A DNA stretch of 64,000 nucleotides. Source: Savagea serpentis (GTDB lineage Bacteria; Bacillota; Bacilli; Bacillales_A; Planococcaceae). How positions within the stretch are numbered: position 1 is the first letter of the stretch; the number at the start of each line of letters is the position of its first letter. Below are positions 8,898-16,216 of this stretch, piece after piece. The position numbers and the translations under genes are program-made. Location of the stretch: positions 496,001 through 560,000 of the forward strand of contig NZ_JADKPV010000001.1 of assembly GCF_015351395.1 (NCBI RefSeq), in the 5' to 3' direction. The notes beneath the pieces are model-generated. The model was given only the letters and a program-made list of their open reading frames with translations, did not search any database and was not told the DNA's origin.

Positions 8898-10582
8898 TCC
8901 ACATTAATAACACTCCTGTAACTAATTATAAAAATTTAGAAATTGTAGAAGAAGTGAATGGCAGTTTAGTGCTGTCGTTCACTTCTTTTAATTATGAGAA
9001 TAAAGCACACACTTTATTAAAAGAAGAATCTATTGTAACGGTTAACGATTATGATTTTAAGATTAAACAAATCGGTGAAAACCAATACGCAAAACAGGTT
9101 AATGCAGTTTCTACTTTTTTTAATTTGTCAGGAGAACGAACAGATAAAATATATGGTGGCACAAAAAAGATTAGCGATTTTATAGAGTGGACGTTCAAAA
9201 ATATTAATTGGTCGTACAGCATGGATCAAGATATTAAAGATGATTATGTCTTAATCGCTAACTATGGTAACGACAACTATCTAAAATTAATACAAGGTCT
9301 TTGTGCAGCGACAGAAATTGAGTATAAAATTATGCCTAATAATCACGTTCATTTTGCTAAAAAAATTGGACCTGATAATGACGCACAATATCGGTATGGG
9401 CACAATATTAAAACACTAGATAGACAAGTTGACACAACTAACCTTGCAACAAAAATTGTTGGTTATGGAGCTAATGGACTTAAGGTAGCATATACTTCAC
9501 CTAATGCTGAAAAATTTGGAATCATTGAAGCTGAGCCAATCAGCGATGAACGTTTTACAATCGCTAATAATCTAGTTGAATATATTAAAAAAGAATTAAA
9601 TGACGAACCTGAGATTGCAATTACACTAGATACAATTGAGTTGTTAGACAAGGATCTTGGCGAATCAGTATGGTTAATATATGAGCCATTAGATATTACA
9701 ATTAAGTCACGCATACTGTCTAAAACAACTACTATCCAAAGTGGACAACTAAAAACAAAATCAGTTGTTATTGGTAATATTAGACCTTCAACGTCAACTG
9801 ATATGTTTGTTCAACAAAAAATCGAAATTGATGAAAACAAGAAACAAACTATGTCGTATTTTGAACAAACTAATGACAAAATCAGATTAGCGATTGAAGA
9901 AACAGATGGTAAATTTGAAAAAGTCACAACTGAGTTTGAACTAACAGCTGGGCAAATCAGAAGCGAAATTAAATCGTTAGAAAATGATGTAGAAATAGGT
10001 ATGTCATCTTTAACTCAAACAGTTGAGGGCTTTGAATTTCAAGTTAATGGATTATCAAAAGAAATCAACTCAGTGAGTGGAGAAGTCGACAGATTAGACA
10101 CACGTGTGTCTATTCAAGCAGGTCAAATTTCTTCAAAGGTTTCACGTGGGGAAGTAATTTCTGAAATTAATCAGTCACCTGAAAGAGTAAAAATCAAAGC
10201 AAGCCAAATCGAAATGGAAGGTATTACGCAACTTAATGGTAACGTTTATCTTGGGAGTGGTGGAGTTAACCAATCATATGTAATGCACTTTGGGGGTAGT
10301 GGAGTAACTTTAGATGCTACGGGTGGTAGACTTAATATAGCTACTCCATTGGGGTACACACGCTTTTTGCATAATATACAAGTTGACGAACGGGCAACAT
10401 TTGATGGGCTTACTACCTTCACTGACAGGGTTAATATAAACGGTACTTTTAATGTTTACAACCAAACTGCGGGTCAAACAGGAAAAGTATGCACTGGTCC
10501 ACGTGAGATGTGGGTAGGTTTTACAAATGGACGTTTACGTATGTCAGATGGCAATACAACTTATTACTTTACACCTGATTGA
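8894..10582 (+). CDS. Tail-associated protein (Tal), prophage tail endopeptidase-like
   Basis: The 562-residue protein matches the N-terminal module of phage minor structural proteins (gp44-like baseplate hub) over about residues 1-300, with a beta-rich hub region followed by RQVDTTNLATKIVGYGANGL. Residues about 310-440 are coiled coil with DGKFEKVTTEFELTAGQIRSEI. The C-terminal 120 residues are Gly/Thr-rich, ending in TYYFTPD, and are probably fibre-like. It caps the tail tip. Many homologues act as endopeptidases, but no catalytic residues can be assigned here. The ATG at 8894 overlaps the upstream gene (ATGA). Confidence 0.8.
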   Translation: MIHINNTPVTNYKNLEIVEEVNGSLVLSFTSFNYENKAHTLLKEESIVTVNDYDFKIKQIGENQYAKQVNAVSTFFNLSGERTDKIYGGTKKISDFIEWTFKNINWSYSMDQDIKDDYVLIANYGNDNYLKLIQGLCAATEIEYKIMPNNHVHFAKKIGPDNDAQYRYGHNIKTLDRQVDTTNLATKIVGYGANGLKVAYTSPNAEKFGIIEAEPISDERFTIANNLVEYIKKELNDEPEIAITLDTIELLDKDLGESVWLIYEPLDITIKSRILSKTTTIQSGQLKTKSVVIGNIRPSTSTDMFVQQKIEIDENKKQTMSYFEQTNDKIRLAIEETDGKFEKVTTEFELTAGQIRSEIKSLENDVEIGMSSLTQTVEGFEFQVNGLSKEINSVSGEVDRLDTRVSIQAGQISSKVSRGEVISEINQSPERVKIKASQIEMEGITQLNGNVYLGSGGVNQSYVMHFGGSGVTLDATGGRLNIATPLGYTRFLHNIQVDERATFDGLTTFTDRVNINGTFNVYNQTAGQTGKVCTGPREMWVGFTNGRLRMSDGNTTYYFTPD

Positions 10583-10601
10583 TAATTAAGGAGAAGATAA
10601 A

Positions 10602-10745
10602 ATGAATGAGCAAGTTATTCAGAAATTGGCGATTAAAATTGCACAGTTAGAAGTGGATAATACGTTACTTACTGTGCAGTTAGAGCAGACACAAAAAGAA
10701 AATAATGAATTAAAAGAAATCATTGATAACTCTAATGCTGAGTAG
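10602..10745 (+). CDS. Small coiled-coil phage protein
   Basis: A 47-residue frame starts at ATG 10602 behind a good aaggag ribosome site and ends at TAG 10743-10745. The product (starting MNEQVIQKLAIKIAQLEVDN) is a single amphipathic helix with leucine-zipper-like spacing. Short proteins of this kind commonly lie between the tail tip gene and the holin of Gram-positive phages. No function is known to me. Confidence 0.7.
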   Translation: MNEQVIQKLAIKIAQLEVDNTLLTVQLEQTQKENNELKEIIDNSNAE

Positions 10746-10782
10746 TCAGTGATTTTTAATTTTATAAGAAAGGATCGGACGA

Positions 10783-11172
10783 ATGGAATTTATTTTTCAA
10801 CACTTTACAGAAATCGGTTTTGGACTAGAAGCATTTCCTGTTGTGGCATTTTATGTGATGCTTGCTGTTATGGCATTAGACATTATCACAGGACTTTTTA
10901 AAGCACTATACACTAAAGAAGCTAACAGCAAATACACGTATAAAGGTTTTATAAAAAAGCTTTCTATTTTAGCAGGAATAGGGTTGGCTGTTTTACTTGA
11001 TTTAATTTTATCAGGTGGAATCGCTGTAATTTCAACGGGCGCTATCATGCTGATGAATATAATGGAAGGACTTAGTGTCCTAGAAAACTTAGGCGCAATG
11101 GGTATTTATTTCCCTTTCATTAGCAAGCGACTTGAGCAAGTCCTAGAAGAACAAACAGACAAAGGTGAGTAG
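10783..11172 (+). CDS. Holin, toxin-secretion/phage-lysis (Holin_4) family
   Basis: This 129-residue protein has about three to four hydrophobic helices (residues about 18-40, 58-75, 80-100), separated by a basic loop with KYTYKGFIKK, typical of the holin_tox_secr family. It should form lesions in the cytoplasmic membrane that let the endolysin reach the wall. It directly precedes the amidase, making a standard lysis cassette. aaaggatcgg upstream of the ATG provides the ribosome site. Confidence 0.9.
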   Translation: MEFIFQHFTEIGFGLEAFPVVAFYVMLAVMALDIITGLFKALYTKEANSKYTYKGFIKKLSILAGIGLAVLLDLILSGGIAVISTGAIMLMNIMEGLSVLENLGAMGIYFPFISKRLEQVLEEQTDKGE

Positions 11173-11221
11173 ATTAATTTCTATTCATCTTTTTTTAATT
11201 GAAAAAAAGGAGATGGGATAA

Positions 11222-11998
11222 ATGGTTAAGATTGCATTAGATGCAGGTCATGGCTATAACACACCAGGTAAGCGTTCACCAATTGGAGAACGTGAATGGA
11301 GTTTTAATAATAAGGTACTTTTAGCTTGTGCAGCTGAGCTTAATAAATATCAAAATGTGCAGATTTTACGCTTAGATGACCCAACAGGTAAGACTGATGT
11401 ACCTTTGGTGACACGCACAAATAAAGCTAACCGTTGGAAAGCTGATGTTCTTGTAAGTATTCACCACAATGCTAATACGTCTAAATGGGGTTCATGGGGT
11501 GGTGTAGAAACCTTTGTATACCGTAAAAACAATGGTCAAGCACATAAATTAGCTGAAATTATCAACCCTTTGATTGTTAATGCTATGGGGTTGCGCAATA
11601 GAGGTGTTAAAGCAATGAACTTACACATGGTGAGAGCAAGTAATATGCCTGCTATCTTAACAGAAGGTGGCTTTATGGATAGCACAACTGACATTGGGGC
11701 ATTACGTTCTGACGCTAAACTTAAAGCACAAGGAATTGCAATTGCACAGGGCTTAGTAAAGTTCTTTGGATTAAAAAAGAAGTCAGTTGGTGACATTGTA
11801 CTTCCAACGGATAAAAAGGAGTTAAATGATATGATGGATAAAAAGTTAGATGGAACACGTCAAAAAGATATGGTTGCTTTAACAAAGAAAGCATATGAAG
11901 AAGGTATTTTTTCAGTTGACCACTCTAAAAATGTACCTAATATGACTTACTTTGAAGCATTACAATTGTTAATGTCATATACAGCACGTAAAAAATAA
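11222..11998 (+). CDS. Endolysin, N-acetylmuramoyl-L-alanine amidase (Amidase_3)
   Basis: The 258-residue protein has the Amidase_3 zinc motifs: DAGHG (His10), the acidic GEREW (Glu25), SIHHNAN (His81-82) and the catalytic LTEGGFM (Glu near 148). It cleaves the bond between MurNAc and L-alanine in peptidoglycan to release phage. Residues 1-182 form the enzyme. The C-terminal 75 residues are helical and charged and do not resemble LysM or SH3 repeats, so wall binding may be by an unrecognised domain. It follows the holin by 49 bases with a strong aaaggagatgg site. Confidence 0.93.
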   Translation: MVKIALDAGHGYNTPGKRSPIGEREWSFNNKVLLACAAELNKYQNVQILRLDDPTGKTDVPLVTRTNKANRWKADVLVSIHHNANTSKWGSWGGVETFVYRKNNGQAHKLAEIINPLIVNAMGLRNRGVKAMNLHMVRASNMPAILTEGGFMDSTTDIGALRSDAKLKAQGIAIAQGLVKFFGLKKKSVGDIVLPTDKKELNDMMDKKLDGTRQKDMVALTKKAYEEGIFSVDHSKNVPNMTYFEALQLLMSYTARKK

Positions 11999-12032
11999 AT
12001 ATAAAGCACTCAGTTATAATTCATTGTTCATG

Positions 12033-12136
12033 GCTGAAAATTCAGCTGTGAGAATATGGAATCAACTACCCACGTGAGATGGGTTGCTCAAAATGAGCAG
12101 ACCCTTGAACTAAGGGTGGTGTGAAATGAGCTACCC
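12033..12136 (+). ncRNA. Candidate structured RNA between endolysin and integrase genes
   Basis: At least four hairpins are packed in about 100 bases: GCTGA/TCAGC (12033-12046), ACCCA/TGGGT (12068-12084), GCTC/GAGC (12086-12098), and ACCCTT/AAGGGT (12101-12117). The last competes with GGGTGGT/GCTACCC (12114-12136). No open frame covers the segment, and an intrinsic terminator follows. The arrangement recalls the 3' ends and guide RNAs of IS200/IS605-type elements, from memory only, but no transposase or TnpB is visible. It could instead be a phage small RNA or a leader. Confidence 0.45.
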
Positions 12137-12151
12137 ATAAAAAACACTATA

Positions 12152-12187
12152 AGCCTGACTACATTTAGTTGTAGTTGGGCTTTTTTT
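12152..12187 (+). terminator. Strong intrinsic terminator of the late operon
   Basis: A 12-bp stem (12152-12163 with 12170-12181, including G-U pairs) with a 6-nt loop is followed by T at 12181-12187. It ends transcription from the lysis genes, so the integrase needs its own promoter. Confidence 0.88.
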
Positions 12188-12336
12188 ATGCCTATTTTTA
12201 AGTACATACAGTTTAAAACGTTTATGAGCTTGTCTGAACTTGTTTAAGACAATTGAATACAAACACTTTAACCAACTCTTAAAAACAGCTTATAGAAGAT
12301 TGTGAGAAGTCGTTTTTTCTTGGGTCGTTATTTTTT

Positions 12337-12352
12337 TATAATATGGTACAAT
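12337..12352 (+). promoter_or_regulatory. Possible -10 region for the integrase gene
   Basis: A perfect TATAAT lies at 12337-12342 and a TACAAT at 12347-12352, just upstream of the ribosome site at 12361. No convincing -35 (best TTGGGT at 12320) is at ideal spacing, so the assignment is tentative. The T-rich tract before it may help. Confidence 0.4.
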
Positions 12353-12376
12353 TTCTAATAAAAGGAGTTGTCAAAA

Positions 12377-14113
12377 ATGAAAAAAGCTGTTGTGTATACA
12401 AGAGTATCAACTGATAAAGATGACCAAAAACAATCATTAGAGATACAACGTATGCAATATGAGCAATATTGTAATTCCAACAATTACGAACTAATTAAAA
12501 TCTATGCTGATATTGGCACAGGTACACATGTTAGAAATAGACCTGATTTTTTGCAAATGTTGCATGAAGCAGGACTAGATTACATTCGTGGAAAAACAAA
12601 TGAACTAGATACTTTCACAAAATCAAATCGAAAACCGAAATTCAATTACATTATTGTAAAGGATCAATCAAGATTATCAAGGAACATGCAACAAGGTTTA
12701 ATGATAGCTGAGTATCTAAGAGATATTGGAGTCTACATAATTTTTGAAAATAGTGGTGTTTCTACAATTGATGACGACTGGAAAATGAGAACTTCTCTAT
12801 TGTTTATGATAGCAGAAGAAGAATCAAGAGCAATGGGCAGACGTATCGCCAATAGTAAACGTTATCAGCTCCAAAGAGGTGTCTATAAGCCTGCTGTTGT
12901 CGCTTTGGGATACAGACGCAAAGAAGATAAAACAATTGAAATATGCCCCAAGGAAAGCCCAATTGTTAAATTAATATTTGACCTTTATGTCAATGAGGGT
13001 TTAGGTGGTAAACCGATTACAGATATTCTAAATGGAAAAGGCTATAAAACTAAAAGAGGTAAGGAGTTTACACCTGCTGCAATACATCGGATTGTCAAAA
13101 ATAAAGTTTATTGTGGTTCACCAATTGCGAATCGTTGGCAAAGTAAAAATGTTACTGATACAACAAGAGTTAAACGTGACAAAGAAGAATGGATTGAGTT
13201 GACAGGCGCTGTTGAGCCTATTGTGAGTGTGGAAATGTGGGAACAAGCCCAAAAAATCAGAGAGAATAGAATCGCTGAAAATAGTAAAGGTGAGCGACAT
13301 GGTTCTAAGCCTGCAACAGATGATGATTACTTTCGCAAAGTTATCTGTGGTAACTGTGGGAGTATCTATGTTCGACACATGAGTCGGAAACCTAGCGGTA
13401 TTAAATATAGTTACATGTGTCAAGCAAGACGTAAAAAAGGCACTCAACACTGTGATAATAGGGCTATCAGCGTAAAGTATCTAGATGATTACACAAAACA
13501 ACTTAACATAGGGCGGCAACCAACAAAAACTATGGGATATTATCGACAATTACATGATTTATTAGATGGCTTAAAAAAACAAATTGAACAATTGAACTCA
13601 ACAAAGGATAATCTGAAAAAAGAAATTGAAAAATTAAAACTTGAAAATGAAGTCATTACGCAAAACTTAGTAGATTTTATGATGAAAGAACAAAATAATG
13701 TTGTAGATAATTTAACTAAAAAAATTGATGATAATACAAATAAAATTAAAGAGCTAAATAAGCAAATGCAACGGATTAATTTAGATACAATCCAGGATTT
13801 AAAGTTTCATATTTTAGAAAAAAATAATTTATTAGAAAATAAAACAATAGTAGATACTCAAGATAAACTTAAATTCGTTAAACATTTTGAGGTGTATGAC
13901 CATCAAGTAATTGTACATTTTAACTATGCTAATTTTTCCGATGAAATTAAAGAGTACAATGAGTTGTTTTTACACGATCCTATCAGTGATGAATTTCATG
14001 AAGATGAATTAACACAGATATTTAGACGTAATCACAAGAGCGCTAGAGAGTATTGGCAAAACTATGATACAGAGTTATTACAGTGGCACAAAGACAAAGA
14101 AAACTTAAAATAA
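12377..14113 (+). CDS. int: Large serine integrase
   Basis: The 578-residue protein begins with a resolvase catalytic domain: YTRVSTD carries the nucleophile Ser11, and DQSRLSRN holds the catalytic Arg cluster (about residues 97-104). A recombinase domain follows at about 170-290. A zinc ribbon has CGNC at 324-327 and later Cys residues in YMCQ and QHCD. A long coiled coil lies at about 385-475. This layout is that of large serine phage integrases. The ATG at 12377 is 9 bases after aaaggag; an in-frame TTG at 12368 is too close to that site. It lies at the right end of the prophage, reading towards comGC, and presumably performed the integration there. Confidence 0.93.
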   Translation: MKKAVVYTRVSTDKDDQKQSLEIQRMQYEQYCNSNNYELIKIYADIGTGTHVRNRPDFLQMLHEAGLDYIRGKTNELDTFTKSNRKPKFNYIIVKDQSRLSRNMQQGLMIAEYLRDIGVYIIFENSGVSTIDDDWKMRTSLLFMIAEEESRAMGRRIANSKRYQLQRGVYKPAVVALGYRRKEDKTIEICPKESPIVKLIFDLYVNEGLGGKPITDILNGKGYKTKRGKEFTPAAIHRIVKNKVYCGSPIANRWQSKNVTDTTRVKRDKEEWIELTGAVEPIVSVEMWEQAQKIRENRIAENSKGERHGSKPATDDDYFRKVICGNCGSIYVRHMSRKPSGIKYSYMCQARRKKGTQHCDNRAISVKYLDDYTKQLNIGRQPTKTMGYYRQLHDLLDGLKKQIEQLNSTKDNLKKEIEKLKLENEVITQNLVDFMMKEQNNVVDNLTKKIDDNTNKIKELNKQMQRINLDTIQDLKFHILEKNNLLENKTIVDTQDKLKFVKHFEVYDHQVIVHFNYANFSDEIKEYNELFLHDPISDEFHEDELTQIFRRNHKSAREYWQNYDTELLQWHKDKENLK

Positions 14114-14145
14114 CTATATTTAAAGGTTGCTTTTACATGGGTTGT
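14114..14145. other. Prophage right attachment junction (attR) within comGC
   Basis: Phage sequence ends just after the integrase stop, and comGC coding sequence resumes in frame at about 14139-14142 (G-L-S-K-M-V). The crossover should therefore lie in 14121-14145. The matching left junction and the 5' part of comGC are outside the window, so the core cannot be defined exactly. Confidence 0.7.
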
Positions 14146-14327
14146 CTAAAATGGTAATGGGTGCTGCGGAGGCGTATAAATTGGAGACGAATGAACGGCC
14201 TAAGTCTTTACAAGAATTAGCGCAGAAAGGATATTTACCGAAAGGAGAAGCTAATAAAGTCAGTGAATGTCCAGGTGGTCAGAAATTGACGATAGCGAAT
14301 GGGGAAGTGAAGATTGTCGAAAAATGA
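14127..14327 (+). pseudogene. comGC: comGC, 3' part separated from its start by the prophage
   Basis: From about 14139 the frame reads as the C-terminal half of the ComGC major pseudopilin: GLSKMVMGAAEAYKLETNE, then a PKSLQELAQKGYLPK region and CPGGQKL near the end. These align in kind with the post-helix part of Bacillus ComGC. The leader peptide, Gly-Phe-Thr cleavage site and hydrophobic helix are absent, since the prophage interrupts the gene. The open frame from TTG 14127 begins in phage or attachment sequence and would lack pilin function. Precise excision could restore the gene. The TGA at 14325 overlaps the comGD start. Confidence 0.85.
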
Positions 14328-14748
14328 TAGTGGCTTTACATTCGTTGAAACATTAATCGCTTTTGCTTTTTTCATATTCGTAGCGAGCACTATTTATTTT
14401 TTAAGTAATACACAATTATTAAAAGTAGAAGAGCGTGATGGAATCGAACAATTCGAAAGAATTCTTTACGAAGTGCAAATGCGTGCAATTTCACGAAAAG
14501 GTGCGCTAAATGTCTTGTTAGTGACTGGAACTAATGAAATTCGAGTGCATGACCCGTACATGGATGAAGTAGAAAGCTATTATTTACCTGAAAGTTTTCA
14601 ACTATCGGTCCATTCACCGATGAAATCGATTCTCGTTTTAGCGAATGGTCATGTGTCACAATTCGGCACAATTCGCTATGAAGTAGATGAGAAACCGATC
14701 TTTTTCCGTCTACAATTTCAAAAAGGGAGGGTGCGTATTGAAATGTGA
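14314..14748 (+). CDS. comGD: Competence pseudopilin ComGD
   Basis: This 144-residue minor pseudopilin has a short basic leader and a type IV prepilin cleavage motif (G-FTFVE, about residues 7-12), then a hydrophobic helix (LIAFAFFIFVASTIYFL). ComC peptidase would process it for the DNA-uptake pseudopilus. The start is the TTG at 14314, which overlaps comGC by 14 bases and indicates translational coupling. It reads directly into comGE. With comGC split, expression depends on read-through from the prophage or an internal promoter. Confidence 0.85.
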   Translation: MSKNDSGFTFVETLIAFAFFIFVASTIYFLSNTQLLKVEERDGIEQFERILYEVQMRAISRKGALNVLLVTGTNEIRVHDPYMDEVESYYLPESFQLSVHSPMKSILVLANGHVSQFGTIRYEVDEKPIFFRLQFQKGRVRIEM

Positions 14749-15031
14749 ACGTGGCTTTGTTCTTGCTGAAATAATTATTGCTTTATCCATCCTCGTCATT
14801 CTAACATTAACATTACTTCCCGTATTGACACATGAAATGAAACAAGTGAAAGAGAAGAAGATGAAGGCGACGGATATGAAAGTGGCTTATATTGCGACCC
14901 AGTTAAAAATGAAAGAAGAACGAGTTTCAGATCATGTAGCACTCAATGGAATTTCGTATCGTTGGGAGTGGGTGGGAGAGCATGCCATTTGTTTGGAAAG
15001 AGAAGATGAAAAAGTGTGTTATGACTTTTAA
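14738..15031 (+). CDS. comGE: Competence pseudopilin ComGE
   Basis: The 97-residue product begins at TTG 14738, after gggagg, and overlaps the end of comGD. It has the prepilin-like MKCERGFVLAEIIIALSIL leader and helix, with cleavage expected after Gly6. The rest is a short helical and beta segment containing two Cys (near HAICLE and EKVCYDF) that could form a disulfide. It is part of the comG pilus operon. An upstream in-frame start at 14687 lies within comGD and lacks a ribosome site. Confidence 0.8.
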   Translation: MKCERGFVLAEIIIALSILVILTLTLLPVLTHEMKQVKEKKMKATDMKVAYIATQLKMKEERVSDHVALNGISYRWEWVGEHAICLEREDEKVCYDF

Positions 15032-15470
15032 TGAAGAACGAGGTTCAACCCTTATTGAATTATTATTGTATGTGGCGACATTTATCATGATCGCTTTCAT
15101 TACGGTGTTTTTTATCACTTTTTTTCAAAAGGGAACCCATTTTAAAATAACTGCTGACGAAATGCAATGGGGGTTGTTCGAATATGAGTTACATCAAATG
15201 CTCACGACTCAGCCATATCGTAATATTGTCATTCATCCAGAGACAACATTACGTTTAATAGAAGAGCATCGCACGACCTTCGTTGAGAAATATCAAGATA
15301 TGATTCGTTTTCGCTCTGCGCAAGGAGGGCATGTTCCTTTGCTCATAAATGTGCATGATGTCTATTTTTCAATGGAAAGAGAGATGATTCGCGTTGTTGT
15401 CACAATGAAGGGGGGAGAACAATTTGAAGGGTATTTTTATCCGAGCATTCAAGAAGAGCTTGAACAATGA
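15006..15470 (+). CDS. comGF: Competence protein ComGF
   Basis: From ATG 15006 (or ATG 15021) the frame encodes about 154 residues with the prepilin-like GSTLIELLLYVATFIMIAF region, followed by a mixed C-terminal domain, as in ComGF. It overlaps comGE by 26 bases, the tight packing expected of the comG operon. It should be a minor component of the competence pseudopilus. The choice between the two ATGs is uncertain; GGAAAGAG before 15006 favours that one. Confidence 0.82.
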   Translation: MKKCVMTFNEERGSTLIELLLYVATFIMIAFITVFFITFFQKGTHFKITADEMQWGLFEYELHQMLTTQPYRNIVIHPETTLRLIEEHRTTFVEKYQDMIRFRSAQGGHVPLLINVHDVYFSMEREMIRVVVTMKGGEQFEGYFYPSIQEELEQ

Positions 15471-15627
15471 ACGAGGTTCTCTCTTATTTTTTACCCTCCT
15501 TTTACTCTTTTTTGTAGTATACTTTATGGTAACGTATAGTACAGAACATCGCAGTATGTATCATTACTACAATTCCGTTGAAAAAATATATCGTGAAGCA
15601 GTATATACTGTGTTGCGCGAGCAGTAG
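15460..15627 (+). CDS. comGG: ComGG-like minor pseudopilin, very short
   Basis: A TTG at 15460, preceded by aagaagag and overlapping the end of comGF, opens a 55-residue frame. It starts LNNERGSLLFFTLLLLFF, with a pilin-like charged leader, Gly and hydrophobic helix, then a short basic tail. ComGG of Bacillus subtilis is about twice as long, so this is either a reduced ComGG or a C-terminally truncated one. The call is by position as the last gene of the comG cluster before aroK. Confidence 0.65.
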   Translation: MNNERGSLLFFTLLLLFFVVYFMVTYSTEHRSMYHYYNSVEKIYREAVYTVLREQ

Positions 15628-15641
15628 GTAGGGGAGAAAAG

Positions 15642-16154
15642 ATGAAGAAAGTATATTTAGTCGGCTTTATGGGCTGCGGAAAATCTGCTATTGGGAAGCG
15701 GGTCAGCATGTATTTGAAAATTCCATTTTATGATATGGATACTGAGATTAGTAAAAAAATGAACATGACGATACCAGAAATTTTTGAAAAGTATGGAGAG
15801 CCTGCATTTCGCCAAATGGAAACAGACTTTTTACGTGAGTTTCGAGATGAATTTTGCATTATCGCGACAGGTGGAGGAGTTGCAACGAATGATGAAAATA
15901 TCCGGCTCATGCGAGAAAGTGGTCTCGTCATTTTTTTAAATGCACCATTTCGAGATATTTGGAGACGTATATCGACCGATAAAAATCGTCCGATCGTTCA
16001 ACGTTCTACGAAAGAGGAAATCGCTACGCTTTATAAAGCACGCAAACCTTATTACATGAAAGCGAGTCATATTCGTGTTCAAACGAAAAAGCGCTCTTTG
16101 CGAGAAATCACGAAATATATCGCTTATCAAATTACACGTTTAAAAGGTGAATAA
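15642..16154 (+). CDS. aroK: Shikimate kinase
   Basis: The 170-residue enzyme phosphorylates shikimate with ATP in chorismate synthesis. It has the P-loop GFMGCGKS (8-15), the shikimate-binding DMDTEI and the ATGGG motif near residues 75-79. Size matches the family. It lies 14 bases after comGG, as aroK does near comG in other Bacillales, and ends before a strong bidirectional terminator. The start ATG follows gtagggga. Confidence 0.93.
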   Translation: MKKVYLVGFMGCGKSAIGKRVSMYLKIPFYDMDTEISKKMNMTIPEIFEKYGEPAFRQMETDFLREFRDEFCIIATGGGVATNDENIRLMRESGLVIFLNAPFRDIWRRISTDKNRPIVQRSTKEEIATLYKARKPYYMKASHIRVQTKKRSLREITKYIAYQITRLKGE

Positions 16155-16156
16155 CG

Positions 16157-16214
16157 AAAAAGCCAAATGTCATGTGTGAACTTAAAGTAAGTTCAGATGA
16201 ACATTTGGCTTTTT
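16157..16214. terminator. Bidirectional intrinsic terminator, aroK/brnQ
   Basis: A 14-bp stem (16157-16170 with 16201-16214), with an inner GAACTT/AAGTTC hairpin, carries A-runs on one flank and T-runs on the other. It can end both the rightward aroK transcript and the leftward brnQ transcript. Confidence 0.9.
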
Positions 16215-16216
16215 CA

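Noticed and set aside
12033-12136. A tRNA or tmRNA gene in the hairpin-rich gap
   Set aside because: No cloverleaf, no TTC loop (GGTTCGA-type) and no CCA end could be drawn.
12368-12376. TTG start of the integrase at 12368
   Set aside because: It directly abuts the Shine-Dalgarno; ATG 12377 has proper spacing and gives the usual short lead to YTRVS.
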